Below are positions 1-8,092 of a stretch of 64,000 nucleotides of DNA, in pieces. The DNA comes from Sphingosinicella sp041916975. Its GTDB lineage: Bacteria > Pseudomonadota > Alphaproteobacteria > Sphingomonadales > Sphingomonadaceae. The position numbers and the translations under genes are program-made. Positions within the stretch are counted from its first letter, which is position 1, and the number at the start of each line of letters is the position of its first letter. The stretch covers positions 3,038,001 to 3,102,000 of the forward strand of contig NZ_JAYRYK010000001.1 in assembly GCF_041916975.1 (NCBI RefSeq), given 5' to 3'. A model generated the notes under the pieces. That model was not told where the DNA came from and did not search any database. It saw only the letters and a program-made list of their open reading frames with translations.

Positions 1-4
1 ATTC

Positions 5-19
5 TGCTAATCGTTCGCA
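5..19. promoter_or_regulatory. Fur-box-like dyad upstream of bfd
   Basis: The sequence TGCTAA-TCG-TTCGCA forms an inverted repeat with one mismatch between the arms and lies 26 bases before the bfd start. This resembles the TGCGAAT/ATTCGCA halves of iron-regulator operators. bfd genes are commonly induced by iron starvation through Fur, so an operator here is reasonable. The window begins at base 1, so the rest of the promoter is not visible. Assignment to Fur is inference. Confidence 0.35.
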
Positions 20-45
20 TTATTGGCTTTGGGGATGGCCTAACG

Positions 46-210
46 ATGATCCTTTGCGTGTGCAATGCCCTGCGTGAAAATGATGTCCGCGCCGCTGCGG
101 GCCCCAAGGGCTGTCCGGTGGAAACCTACGCGCGGCTGGGTGCCCGCCCCCAGTGCGGCCAGTGCCTTTCTCATGCGCGGCGTTTGCTGAAGGGCGGCCG
201 CGCAGCCTGA
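46..210 (+). CDS. bfd: Bacterioferritin-associated ferredoxin (Bfd-like)
   Basis: This 54-residue protein starts at an ATG and ends in TGA. It carries a CVC pair at residues 4-6 and a CGQC pair near residues 38-41, the CxC...CxxC spacing of the BFD-like [2Fe-2S] domain, and a basic C-terminus (RRLLKGGR). Bfd binds bacterioferritin and passes electrons to its haem so that stored Fe(III) is released as Fe(II). The adjacent bfr gene, 121 bases downstream on the same strand, supports this. Length is slightly below the usual 60-65 residues. Confidence 0.88.
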   Translation: MILCVCNALRENDVRAAAGPKGCPVETYARLGARPQCGQCLSHARRLLKGGRAA

Positions 211-264
211 GCAGGGGGGGCTGTCGCGGCGGCTGCTAGTGCTTCGCATCATCGCAACCCATTG

Positions 265-293
265 TTGACGTTGAATTTTCTGGGGCGCATCAT
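265..293 (+). promoter_or_regulatory. Candidate sigma-70 promoter of bfr
   Basis: A TTGACG -35 element at 265-270 is followed after 17 bases by CATCAT at 288-293, matching four of six bases of the -10 consensus. Transcription would begin near 300, giving a leader of about 30 bases with an AAGGAGA ribosome-binding site at 319-325. bfr can therefore be expressed separately from bfd. Confidence 0.5.
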
Positions 294-331
294 AGCTCCT
301 TGTTCCCCCGTCCAAGACAAGGAGACGCGCC

Positions 332-811
332 ATGAAGGGTGACAAGGACGTCATCAAGCATCTGAATGCGGCGCTCAAGAATGAGCTGACGGCGATCAAC
401 CAGTATTTCCTGCACTATCGGATGCTGGACAACTGGGGCGTCACGCGCCTCGCAAAGTACGAGTATGGCGAATCCATCGACGAGATGAAGCACGCCGACA
501 AGCTCGCCCAGCGCATTCTGTTCCTCGACGGCCTGCCCAATTTCCAACTGCTCGGGCGGCTGCGCATCGGGGAGTCGGTGGAAGAGGTGCTGAAAGCCGA
601 TCTGGAGCTTGAGCGCGAGGCGATCCCGCCGCTGCGCGATGCCATCCAGCACTGCGAGAAGGTGCGCGACTATATCAGCCGCGAGATTCTGGAAGACATC
701 CTCGAAAGCGAGGAGGAGCATGTCGACTTCCTCGAAACGCAGCTTTCGCTGATCGAATCGATGGGTATCCAGAATTATATTCAGCTGCAGACCAAGCCTG
801 CAGAGGATTGA
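332..811 (+). CDS. bfr: Bacterioferritin
   Basis: A 159-residue ferritin-fold protein that assembles into a 24-mer shell storing iron as ferric mineral. The ferroxidase ligands are all visible: Glu18, Glu51, His54, Glu94, Glu127 and His130. Met52 sits at the haem-binding position (ESIDEMKHAD), identifying it as haem-containing bacterioferritin rather than plain ferritin. Length equals the family norm. The start has a strong AAGGAGA site six bases upstream. The convergent wecB gene ends five bases beyond the stop. Confidence 0.97.
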   Translation: MKGDKDVIKHLNAALKNELTAINQYFLHYRMLDNWGVTRLAKYEYGESIDEMKHADKLAQRILFLDGLPNFQLLGRLRIGESVEEVLKADLELEREAIPPLRDAIQHCEKVRDYISREILEDILESEEEHVDFLETQLSLIESMGIQNYIQLQTKPAED

Positions 812-816
812 GGCGC

Positions 817-1899
817 TCAGGTCGCTGGTGCGGAGTGCAGTTCGTCATAAAGCCGCCGGGCGATCCGCTCGGCGGCTTTTCCGTCTCCGATACGAGTGGA
901 GGGTTTGGCCATGCTGCGGTAGGCCAGATCATCATCAAGCAGTCGCGTTGCCGCCGCCAGGATGCCGCTCTTTGCAGTGTCCACGATCATCGCGGTGCCG
1001 GCCTCAAGCACTTCCGGGCGTTCCGTGAGCGCGCGCACCACAAGGGTCGGAATGCCGAGCGCGGAGGCTTCCTCCTGGATACCGCCCGAATCGGTGATGA
1101 TGAGGTGCGCCGCGGCGAGTGCGGCGACGAAGGCGGGGTAGGGCATCGGCGGCACCAGCCGCACGTTCGGCGCGGTCTCCAGGGGCGCATACATGTCGGG
1201 CGGGCAGCCGGGGTGACGGGGCAGCAACACCTCGACATCGCCGCGTGCTGCGATTTCGGCAAGTGCGTCGATGATCTCGGGAAACGCGGTCTCACGGTTT
1301 TCCCGCCGATGCAGCGTGGCGAGCACGAGGCGCCGCTTGCTTCGCGGTGCGGCGGGTACGGTTCGCAGCGTTCGGTGAAGCGCATCGACAACCGTGTTGC
1401 CCGTCACTTCGATCGCCTGGCGCGGCACACCTTCGGCGCGAAGGTTCGCCTCTGCACCTGGCGTGGGTGCGAAATGCAGCGTCGCCAGCCGCGCGATCAG
1501 CGTGCGGTTCAGCTCTTCAGGGTAAGGCTGGGTGAGATCGAAGCTGCGCAATCCGGCTTCGACATGCGCGACCGGGATGCCCAATTGCCGGGCCGCGATG
1601 GCGCCTGCCAGGGCGGAGGTCGTGTCGCCCTGCACGATCACCCACGCGGGTTGCTTGCTGGCCAGCCGCAAGGTGAGGGCATCCACTGCGCGCCGCGTCA
1701 GTTCGGCAAGCGATTGTCCGGGTCGCATCAGATCGAGGTTCACATCGGCCTCGATGCCGAAGGGTGCGAGCGCCTCGGTCGCCATTTCGGGATGCTGTCC
1801 AGTCAGGCACACGCGAACAGGCAGGTGCAGCGCGCGCAGTGCGAGTACGACGGGGGCGAGCTTGATCGCCTCCGGCCGCGTGCCGATGACGATCTTCAT
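817..1899 (-). CDS. wecB: UDP-N-acetylglucosamine 2-epimerase (non-hydrolysing)
   Basis: Interconverts UDP-GlcNAc and UDP-ManNAc for surface polysaccharide synthesis in the cytoplasm. The N-terminus MKIVIGTRPEAIKLAPV is the family signature, followed by LTGQHPEM, a central HVEAGLRS segment, LATLHRRENR and ITDSGGIQEEA in the UDP-binding half. About 360 residues, normal for the family. An in-frame ATG six codons upstream (1917) exists, but the GTRPEA motif normally follows the start closely, so 1899 is preferred. No glycosyltransferase genes flank it, so the polysaccharide served is unknown. Confidence 0.93.
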   Translation of the reverse strand: MKIVIGTRPEAIKLAPVVLALRALHLPVRVCLTGQHPEMATEALAPFGIEADVNLDLMRPGQSLAELTRRAVDALTLRLASKQPAWVIVQGDTTSALAGAIAARQLGIPVAHVEAGLRSFDLTQPYPEELNRTLIARLATLHFAPTPGAEANLRAEGVPRQAIEVTGNTVVDALHRTLRTVPAAPRSKRRLVLATLHRRENRETAFPEIIDALAEIAARGDVEVLLPRHPGCPPDMYAPLETAPNVRLVPPMPYPAFVAALAAAHLIITDSGGIQEEASALGIPTLVVRALTERPEVLEAGTAMIVDTAKSGILAAATRLLDDDLAYRSMAKPSTRIGDGKAAERIARRLYDELHSAPAT

Positions 1900-1968
1900 C
1901 GCACCTACCGATACCATGCGCCCCCCCTTCGCACTTCACATCGATACGCCTGCGTCTATAGGAGCGGC

Positions 1969-2628
1969 ATGAACGTGCCGAATGCAAATCGTTTCGCTGT
2001 CGTTATAGCCGTGGACGGTCCCGCCGCCTCGGGGAAGGGCACGATCGCGCGGGCGCTCGCCGCGCATTTCGGTCTGCCGCACATGGATACCGGGAGCCTC
2101 TACCGTGCCGTGGGCCTCGCCGTGCTGCGCGCGGGGGGCGATCCCGCCGACGCTGCGCTCGCTGCCAAGTGCGCGCGAACGCTCGACGTGGCCGTGCTCG
2201 ATGATCCGGCGCTGCGGGAACCTTCGACGGCGCGGGCGGCTTCGGTCGTCTCTGCGCATCCGGAGGTGCGGGCGGCACTTCTCGAATGTCAGCAGGCCTT
2301 CGCGCGCCAGCCCGGTGGCGCAGTGCTCGACGGGCGGGACATCGGCACGGTGATCGCGCCCGATGCCGACATCAAGATCTTCGTGACCGCGAGCCTCGAC
2401 GTGCGTGCGAAACGCCGGCAGGCGGAGACGCCGGAGCGCGACTATGCCGTCGTGCGCGCCAATCTTGCCGAACGCGATGCGCGGGACGCGGGGCGCGATG
2501 CAGCGCCGCTCCGGCGGGCGGATGACTCGATCCTGCTCGACACGTCCGGGATGGACCGGGAGACGGCGATCGCGCGCGCGATCGCGCTTGCCGAGGCGCG
2601 ACTTGCGGAAAAGGCGGCTTTGCGATAG
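1969..2628 (+). CDS. cmk: Cytidylate kinase
   Basis: Phosphorylates CMP and dCMP with ATP. The P-loop GPAASGKGT lies at residues 16-24, followed by the MDTGSLYRAVG substrate motif and GRDIGTVIAPDA. The protein has 219 residues, typical length. Start: an ATG with GGAG five bases before it; the open frame continues far upstream, but that part is antisense to wecB and not conserved-looking. cmk directly followed by rpsA is a widely conserved pairing. It diverges from wecB with about 70 bases between starts. Confidence 0.95.
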   Translation: MNVPNANRFAVVIAVDGPAASGKGTIARALAAHFGLPHMDTGSLYRAVGLAVLRAGGDPADAALAAKCARTLDVAVLDDPALREPSTARAASVVSAHPEVRAALLECQQAFARQPGGAVLDGRDIGTVIAPDADIKIFVTASLDVRAKRRQAETPERDYAVVRANLAERDARDAGRDAAPLRRADDSILLDTSGMDRETAIARAIALAEARLAEKAALR

Positions 2629-2769
2629 AGCGGCGCCGCTTTTCGTGGTGGCAGCCTTCAGGATGCCGCCCGTTTTCCGCGTTTCATGAACTTGGAAAAG
2701 AAGGGCCAAACGCAAGGTTTTGCAGCGCAGGCTTTTGCAGGAGAGCGGACGGGCATGGGGCCCGGACGT

Positions 2770-2797
2770 GTTTCCAGACCGCCGGAAACAACCGGTC
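2770..2797 (+). promoter_or_regulatory. Potential H-type pseudoknot in the rpsA leader
   Basis: Two interleaved pairings are visible: GTTTCC (2770-2775) with GGAAAC (2784-2789), and GACCG (2777-2781) with CGGTC (2793-2797). The order A-B-A'-B' with loops of 1, 2 and 3 bases is compatible with an H-type pseudoknot, ending 35 bases before the rpsA start. A competing hairpin (CCGG 2782-2785 with CCGG 2792-2795) could form instead. S1 is known to autoregulate through its mRNA leader in other proteobacteria; the structure here is inferred from base pairing alone. Confidence 0.35.
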
Positions 2798-2832
2798 GGC
2801 CAGTAAACAGACATGAAGGATAACTGATACCT

Positions 2833-4554
2833 ATGGCAACCAACCCCACGCCGAGCCGCGACGATTTCGCGGCGCTCCTCGAAGCGAGCCTCGGCGGCAG
2901 CGAATCATTCGAAGGCCGGGTCGTCACCGGCACCGTCACCGGAATTGAAAACGACATGGCCGTCATCGACGTCGGCCTGAAGTCGGAAGGCCGCGTGCCG
3001 CTGCGCGAGTTCGCAGCGCCGGGCGAGAAGCCCGAGATCAAGATCGGCGATCAGGTCGAAGTGTATGTCGATCGTGTCGAGAACGCCTATGGCGAGGCCA
3101 TGCTGTCGCGCGACCGCGCGCGCCGTGAAGCCGCCTGGGACAAGCTCGAATCCGAATTCCAGGAAAACGCCCGCGTCGATGGCGTCATCTTCGGCCGCGT
3201 GAAGGGCGGCTTCACCGTCGATCTCGGCGGCGCGGTGGCGTTCCTCCCCGGCAGCCAGGTCGATATCCGCCCCGTGCGCGACGTCACCCCGCTGATGGGC
3301 ATGCCGCAGCCGTTCCAGGTGCTGAAGATGGACCGCAAGCGCGGCAACATCGTCGTCTCGCGCCGCGCCGTGCTCGAGGAAACCCGCGCCGAGCAGCGTT
3401 CGGGCCTTATCCAGACGCTCACCGAAGGCCAGACGGTCGACGGCGTCGTCAAGAACATCACCGACTACGGTGCGTTCGTGGACCTCGGCGGTATCGACGG
3501 CCTGCTCCATGTCACCGACATGAGCTACAAGCGCGTCGGTCACCCGTCGGAAGTGCTCGGCATCGGCGACACCGTGAAGGTGCAGATCGTCCGCATCAAC
3601 CGCGACACGCAGCGCATCTCGCTCGGCATGAAGCAGCTTGAGTCGGATCCGTGGGAAGGCGCCGCCGCCAAGTATTCGGTCGGCCAGAAGGCCACCGGCC
3701 GCGTCACCAACATCACCGACTACGGCGCCTTCGTGGAGCTGGAAGCGGGCGTCGAAGGTCTCGTCCACGTCTCCGAAATGTCGTGGGTCAAGAAGAACGT
3801 CCACCCGGGCAAGATCGTTTCGACGAGTCAGGAAGTCGACGTCGTGGTGCTCGAGGTCGATGAGGACAAGCGCCGCATCAGCCTTGGCCTCAAGCAGGCG
3901 CAGCAGAACCCGTGGGAGGCGTTCGCGTCTCAGCACCCGGCCGGCAGCGTCGTTGAGGGCGAAGTCAAGAACACCACCGAGTTCGGCCTGTTCATCGGCC
4001 TCGACGGCGACGTCGATGGCATGGTCCACATGTCCGACATCGCGTGGGGCGTGAGCGGCGAGGACGCGCTGGAACTGCACCACAAGGGCGAGACGGTGAA
4101 GGCCGTCGTGCTCGACGTGGACGTGGAGAAGGAGCGCATCTCGCTCGGCATGAAGCAGCTTGATTCCGCGTCGGGCGGCGGCGGCGGCGGTGCCACCGTC
4201 TCCAGCGGCGGCGGCGTCAACAAGGGTGAGACCGTCACCTGCACCGTGGCGGCGATCACCGACGGCGGCATCGAGGTCACGCTCGGCGACAGCGGTTCGA
4301 CCGGCTTCATCCGTCGCGGCGATCTCAGCCGCGACCGCGACGAGCAGCGTCCGGAGCGCTTCCAGGTCGGCCAGAAGGTCGATGCGCAGGTGATCGGCTT
4401 CGATCGTTCGAAGAAGCCGAACCTCTCCATCAAGGCACTGCAGATCTCCGAGGAGAAGGAAGCCGTGAAGCAGTACGGCTCGTCCGATTCGGGCGCGAGC
4501 CTCGGCGACATCCTCGGTGAGGCGCTGAACAAGGCCAAGGACGCGAAGAAGTAA
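2833..4554 (+). CDS. rpsA: 30S ribosomal protein S1
   Basis: A 573-residue mRNA-binding protein of the small subunit. Six S1 (OB-fold) repeats can be followed: around residues 25-95, 110-180, 195-270, 280-355, 370-445 and 465-540. The third and fourth carry the classic TDYGAFVDLGG and TDYGAFVELEA signatures. A glycine-rich linker (six consecutive Gly near residue 450) separates repeats five and six, which is longer and more flexible-looking than usual. It is preceded by a structured 200-base leader and followed by a strong terminator, so it is probably a separate transcript or the end of cmk-rpsA. Confidence 0.97.
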   Translation: MATNPTPSRDDFAALLEASLGGSESFEGRVVTGTVTGIENDMAVIDVGLKSEGRVPLREFAAPGEKPEIKIGDQVEVYVDRVENAYGEAMLSRDRARREAAWDKLESEFQENARVDGVIFGRVKGGFTVDLGGAVAFLPGSQVDIRPVRDVTPLMGMPQPFQVLKMDRKRGNIVVSRRAVLEETRAEQRSGLIQTLTEGQTVDGVVKNITDYGAFVDLGGIDGLLHVTDMSYKRVGHPSEVLGIGDTVKVQIVRINRDTQRISLGMKQLESDPWEGAAAKYSVGQKATGRVTNITDYGAFVELEAGVEGLVHVSEMSWVKKNVHPGKIVSTSQEVDVVVLEVDEDKRRISLGLKQAQQNPWEAFASQHPAGSVVEGEVKNTTEFGLFIGLDGDVDGMVHMSDIAWGVSGEDALELHHKGETVKAVVLDVDVEKERISLGMKQLDSASGGGGGGATVSSGGGVNKGETVTCTVAAITDGGIEVTLGDSGSTGFIRRGDLSRDRDEQRPERFQVGQKVDAQVIGFDRSKKPNLSIKALQISEEKEAVKQYGSSDSGASLGDILGEALNKAKDAKK

Positions 4555-4580
4555 GCCAACGCGCCTTTGTGAGCCGTTTG

Positions 4581-4621
4581 CGGCCCGTCAGTTCCGTTAC
4601 TGACGGGCCGCTTGCTTTTTG
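4581..4621 (+). terminator. Intrinsic terminator after rpsA
   Basis: An exact 11-bp stem (CGGCCCGTCAG with CTGACGGGCCG, 4581-4591 and 4600-4610) with an eight-base loop is followed by CTTGCTTTTTG. It lies 27 bases past the rpsA stop. Confidence 0.85.
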
Positions 4622-4647
4622 TTAACCTGCTCAAGCTGTTGTATGAT
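4619..4647 (+). promoter_or_regulatory. Candidate ihfB promoter
   Basis: TTGTTA at 4619-4624 and TATGAT at 4642-4647 are separated by 17 bases; the -10 matches five of six consensus positions. The -35 overlaps the end of the rpsA terminator. This gives ihfB its own promoter and a leader of about 90 bases. Confidence 0.55.
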
Positions 4648-4652
4648 TTGCG

Positions 4653-4685
4653 CGGACCGAGTCGGGGGATAATGGACCCGGTCCG
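4653..4685 (+). promoter_or_regulatory. Hairpin in the ihfB leader
   Basis: CGGACCG (4653-4659) pairs exactly with CGGTCCG (4679-4685) around a 19-base loop, right at the expected start of the ihfB transcript. It may stabilise the mRNA 5' end or act in feedback control; no T-tract follows, so it is not a terminator. Confidence 0.3.
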
Positions 4686-4745
4686 TGCTGGGTGGCCCGC
4701 AACGTGGTTGGAACAATAATTGGGGCTCGAGAAACGGGGTGAGAG

Positions 4746-5024
4746 ATGATTCGATCTGAACTCGTCGCAGCAGTCACGGAAATGAACCCGCATTTGTCGC
4801 AGCGGGATGTCGAACGGGTCGTATCGACCATTTTCGATTCGATCACGGAGGCGCTCGCCGAAGGCCGCCGCGTTGAACTGCGCGGTTTTGGTGCCTTTTC
4901 GACGCGCGGCCGCGATCCGCGGACGGGGCGCAATCCCCGCACCGGCGAGAAAGTGTCTGTGGACGCGAAGCGCGTGCCGTATTTCAAGGCCGGCAAGGAA
5001 CTGCGCGAGCGGCTCAACAAATAG
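4746..5024 (+). CDS. ihfB: Integration host factor beta subunit
   Basis: A 92-residue DNA-bending protein of the HU/IHF family. It begins MIRSELVAAV and contains the GFGAFSTRGR segment and the beta-arm motif RNPRTGEKV with the intercalating proline, and ends ELRERLNK. The N-terminus and the position directly after rpsA mark it as the beta subunit rather than HU. IHF forms a heterodimer with IhfA, not encoded in this window. Its TAG stop forms the first three bases of the repeat at 5022-5167. Confidence 0.93.
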   Translation: MIRSELVAAVTEMNPHLSQRDVERVVSTIFDSITEALAEGRRVELRGFGAFSTRGRDPRTGRNPRTGEKVSVDAKRVPYFKAGKELRERLNK

Positions 5025-5167
5025 GGTGTGTGGCTATTCAGCCCATGCCGGGCTGCAAACGGCGGCTTTCTGCGCTTCCGGTGCTCACGTACCTTTAGTA
5101 CGCTGCGCGCCGGTTCTCGAAATCCACCGTTTTCGCCTCGCCCTGAATTGAATCCCCACACACCCTA
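5022..5167. repeat. 146-bp near-palindromic repeat, copy 1
   Basis: The ends are perfect 12-bp inverted repeats, TAGGGTGTGTGG and CCACACACCCTA. The centre has CGTAC-ctttA-style complementarity (CGTAC...GTACG), with outer arms CAAACGGCGG and CCACCGTTTT. A copy of identical length lies at 22458-22603 and shares a long central block. The arms differ between copies but stay complementary within each copy. No coding capacity; the element starts at the ihfB stop codon. Confidence 0.85.
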
Positions 5168-5244
5168 AATCGTCTTTTGGGCTGATGGCGCTTTGTACGC
5201 CATCGGTGCTGGCATCGCGCGCAGCTGTTCGTTAAGCAGAGGTC

Positions 5245-5559
5245 ATGCGCATCGTTACGCTGACCTTCTACTTCCTGTTTGGCGCGCTGCTGGCATGGTT
5301 TGCCGCGCGAAACTGGGATTTCGTCACGCTGAAGCTGTGGGGCGATTACGAGCTGGCGATCCGGCTCCCCGTTCTGCTGCTCCTCATGTTCCTCGCTGGC
5401 GCGCTGCCGCTCGCGATCCTGCGCTACACCAGCCGCTGGCACTGGTCGCGGCGGGTGAAGAAGCTCGAACGCGCGCTTGAGGACAAGGCGCCGGTGCCGT
5501 CGCCCGCGCCGCCGCCCGTCATGGATCCGGCCTCGCCGCCGCCTCTCGCCCCGCTATGA
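5245..5559 (+). CDS. LapA-domain small inner-membrane protein
   Basis: A 104-residue protein with two hydrophobic segments (about residues 4-20 and 40-60) separated by a short loop, then a basic helix (SRRVKKLERAL) and a Pro/Ala-rich tail. This layout, including the N-terminal FYFLFGALLAWFAARN stretch, matches the LapA/DUF1049 family, whose E. coli member helps control lipopolysaccharide assembly. Position immediately before pyrF is a recurring arrangement. The stop overlaps the pyrF ATG (ATGA). The function in this organism is not established. Confidence 0.7.
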   Translation: MRIVTLTFYFLFGALLAWFAARNWDFVTLKLWGDYELAIRLPVLLLLMFLAGALPLAILRYTSRWHWSRRVKKLERALEDKAPVPSPAPPPVMDPASPPPLAPL

Positions 5560-6233
5560 GCAATCCTGTCTTCTGTGCGGTCGATACGGCCGACAAGGAC
5601 CACGCGCGGGCGCTTGCCGCGCGTGTCGCGGGGCGTGTCGGCGGCATCAAGCTCGGCCTTGAGTTCTTCATGGCGAACGGCCGCGAGGGTGTGGCTGCCG
5701 TCGCGGGGGAGGGCGGGGTGCCTGTCTTCCTCGATCTCAAGCTTCATGACATTCCGAATACCGTGGCCGGCGCCGTCCGTTCGCTCGCCTCGTGCCCGTA
5801 CGATATCCTCACTGTCCACGCGGGCGGCGGCAGCGCCATGATGCGCGCGGCGAAAGCGGCGGCGCGTCCCGGCGCGAAGGTCGTGGGCGTCACGGTGCTG
5901 ACCAGCATGGACGAGGAGGACCTTGCCGCCACCGGCGTGATCGGCACCACCGCCGATCAGGTCCGCAGGCTGGCGGTGCTGGCGCGGGGCGCGGGGCTCG
6001 ACGGCATCGTGTGCTCGGCGCACGAAGTCGCCGCGATGCGCACGCAGTGGCCCGATGGCTTCTTCGTCGTGCCCGGCATCCGCCCGGCGGGCAGCGCCGT
6101 GGGCGATCAGAAGCGCGTGATGACGCCGCGCCAGGCGATGGACGCGGGCGCGAGCATTCTCGTCATCGGGCGGCCGATCACCGGCGCCGATGATCCCGGC
6201 GCGGCGGCGGACGCAATCCTCCAGAGCCTCTGA
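5556..6233 (+). CDS. pyrF: Orotidine-5'-phosphate decarboxylase
   Basis: Catalyses the last step of UMP synthesis, decarboxylating OMP. The catalytic signature DLKLHDIPNT is at residues 60-69, with Lys62 and Asp65 as key residues; VPGIRP and the GRPIT phosphate-binding segment follow. The protein has 225 residues, typical of the bacterial enzyme. Its start overlaps the preceding gene by four bases, and trpF follows after three bases. Confidence 0.96.
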   Translation: MSNPVFCAVDTADKDHARALAARVAGRVGGIKLGLEFFMANGREGVAAVAGEGGVPVFLDLKLHDIPNTVAGAVRSLASCPYDILTVHAGGGSAMMRAAKAAARPGAKVVGVTVLTSMDEEDLAATGVIGTTADQVRRLAVLARGAGLDGIVCSAHEVAAMRTQWPDGFFVVPGIRPAGSAVGDQKRVMTPRQAMDAGASILVIGRPITGADDPGAAADAILQSL

Positions 6234-6236
6234 GCC

Positions 6237-6887
6237 GTGACGCGCATCAAGATCTGCGGCGTGCGGGACCGCACCGCGATCGATGCCGCAGCAGCAGGGC
6301 GCGCGGACTACGTGGGCTTCGTGTTCTTTGCGAAAAGTCCGCGCAATCTTTCGCTCGATGAGGCCGGCGGGCTTGCCGGCACGGTGCCGTCCGGCATCCG
6401 CCGCATCGGCCTGTTCGTGAATGCCGACGACGAGGCGATCGGCGGGGCCGTGCGCGCTGCGCGGCTCGATGGCGTGCAGCTTCACGGAGACGAGGGGCCG
6501 GATCGCGTGGCGGCGGTGAAGGCGCGCTTCGACGTCGAAGTGTGGAAGGCCATATCGGTTGCGACCCGCGCCGATCTTGCAGCGGCGCGGCGCTATGCGG
6601 GCGTTGCCGACCGTATCCTGTTCGACGCGAAGACGCCCACCGGCGCGGCACTTCCCGGCGGCATGGGCGTGCGCTTCGACTGGCGGCTGCTTGCCGGGGG
6701 CAACGGAGGCTTCGACCCCGGTGCGGCGTGGGGCCTTGCGGGCGGACTTGACGCCTCGACAGTCGGCGAGGCGCTCGCTACGACGCAGGCGCCGCTCGTC
6801 GACGTCTCGTCGGGAGTGGAGGATGCGCCGGGCGTGAAATCCCCGGCGAAGATCAGGGCGTTTTGCGAGGCGGTGCGCGCACGATGA
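6237..6887 (+). CDS. trpF: Phosphoribosylanthranilate isomerase
   Basis: Third step of the tryptophan branch: isomerises N-(5'-phosphoribosyl)anthranilate. The start is GTG, three bases after the pyrF stop. KICGVRD near the N-terminus supplies the catalytic Cys7, YVGFVFFAKSPRN follows, and LFDAKTP carries the acid residue. DVSSGVED near the end is the phosphate-binding loop. 216 residues. Followed by trpB in an ATGA overlap. Confidence 0.96.
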   Translation: MTRIKICGVRDRTAIDAAAAGRADYVGFVFFAKSPRNLSLDEAGGLAGTVPSGIRRIGLFVNADDEAIGGAVRAARLDGVQLHGDEGPDRVAAVKARFDVEVWKAISVATRADLAAARRYAGVADRILFDAKTPTGAALPGGMGVRFDWRLLAGGNGGFDPGAAWGLAGGLDASTVGEALATTQAPLVDVSSGVEDAPGVKSPAKIRAFCEAVRAR

Positions 6888-8092
6888 CGGTTCAGAACAG
6901 CCTGAGGCAGCAGCCCGACGAGCGCGGCCATTTCGGCGCGTTTGGCGGGCGTTATGTCGCGGAGACGCTGATGCCGCTGATCCTCGATCTCGAACGCGAA
7001 TACCGCGCGGCGCAGACCGACCCGGCCTTCCGCGACGAGTTCGAATACCTGCTGAAGCACTATGTCGGCCGGCCGAGCCCGCTGTGGTTTGCCGAGCGTC
7101 TGACGACAGCGCTGGGCGGCGCGAAGATTTACCTGAAGCGCGAGGACCTCAATCACACCGGCGCGCACAAGATCAACAACTGCATCGGCCAGATTTTGCT
7201 CGCCAAGCGTATGGGCAAGACAAAGATCATCGCGGAGACGGGCGCGGGCCAGCACGGCGTCGCGACCGCGACCGTGGCGGCGCTGTTCGGCCTGCCCTGC
7301 ACAATCTTCATGGGTGCGGTGGACGTTGCGCGCCAGCAGCCGAACGTGTTTCGCATGAAGCTGCTCGGCGCCGAGGTGGTCGCGGTGGAATCGGGCGCGA
7401 AGACGCTGAAGGACGCGATGAACGAGGCGCTGCGCCACTGGGTCGCGAACGTTCACGACACCTTCTACATCATCGGCACGGTCGCGGGCCCGCACCCCTA
7501 TCCCGAGCTTGTGCGCGATTTCCAGTCGGTGATCGGAACCGAGGCGCGCGCCCAGATCCTCGAGGCTGAAGGCCGCCTGCCGGACATGCTGATCGCGCCC
7601 GTCGGCGGCGGCTCCAACGCCATCGGCCTGTTCCACCCGTTCCTGGATGATGCAGACGTGGAGATCGTCGGCGTCGAGGCGGCTGGCGAGGGGCTGGACG
7701 GCAAGCACGCCGCGAGCCTCGCGGGCGGTTCGCCCGGCGTCCTCCACGGCAACAAAACCTACCTGCTGCAGGACGAGGACGGCCAGATCACCGAGGCGCA
7801 CTCGATCTCAGCGGGGCTCGATTATCCCGGTATCGGGCCGGAGCACGCGTGGCTCCATGAGATCGGCCGGGTTCGCTATGTGCCCGTGACGGACGACGAG
7901 GCGCTCGCGAGCTTCCAGCGCCTCTGCAAGCTGGAAGGCATCATCCCCGCGCTCGAATCCGCGCACGCCATCGCGGCTGCGGAACGCATCGCGCCGACGC
8001 TGGGCAGGGACAAGCTGATCATCGTCAACCTCTCCGGGCGCGGCGACAAGGACATCTTCACCGTGGCCGAAGCGCTGGGGGTGAAGCTGTGA
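6884..8092 (+). CDS. trpB: Tryptophan synthase beta chain
   Basis: PLP enzyme joining indole and serine to give tryptophan. The PLP lysine is Lys96 in HTGAHKIN; GGGSNA near residue 230 binds the cofactor phosphate. The ATG at 6884 overlaps the trpF stop as ATGA and gives the usual N-terminus before GHFGAFGGRYV; an in-frame start seven codons upstream is less likely. 402 residues. It works as an alpha2-beta2 complex with the next gene product. Confidence 0.97.
   Translation: MTVQNSLRQQPDERGHFGAFGGRYVAETLMPLILDLEREYRAAQTDPAFRDEFEYLLKHYVGRPSPLWFAERLTTALGGAKIYLKREDLNHTGAHKINNCIGQILLAKRMGKTKIIAETGAGQHGVATATVAALFGLPCTIFMGAVDVARQQPNVFRMKLLGAEVVAVESGAKTLKDAMNEALRHWVANVHDTFYIIGTVAGPHPYPELVRDFQSVIGTEARAQILEAEGRLPDMLIAPVGGGSNAIGLFHPFLDDADVEIVGVEAAGEGLDGKHAASLAGGSPGVLHGNKTYLLQDEDGQITEAHSISAGLDYPGIGPEHAWLHEIGRVRYVPVTDDEALASFQRLCKLEGIIPALESAHAIAAAERIAPTLGRDKLIIVNLSGRGDKDIFTVAEALGVKL

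Noticed and set aside
808..1968. N-terminal extension of cmk back to position 808
   Set aside because: The upstream frame is antisense to wecB, compositionally unlike Cmk, and the ATG at 1969 has a proper ribosome-binding site and family-length product.
2629..2644. Terminator directly after cmk
   Set aside because: AGCGGCGCCGCTTTTC has only a four-base stem when a loop is allowed, too weak to call.
6180..6240. Trp attenuator or leader peptide before trpF
   Set aside because: Only three bases separate pyrF and trpF, and no tryptophan-rich small frame or paired hairpins are present.
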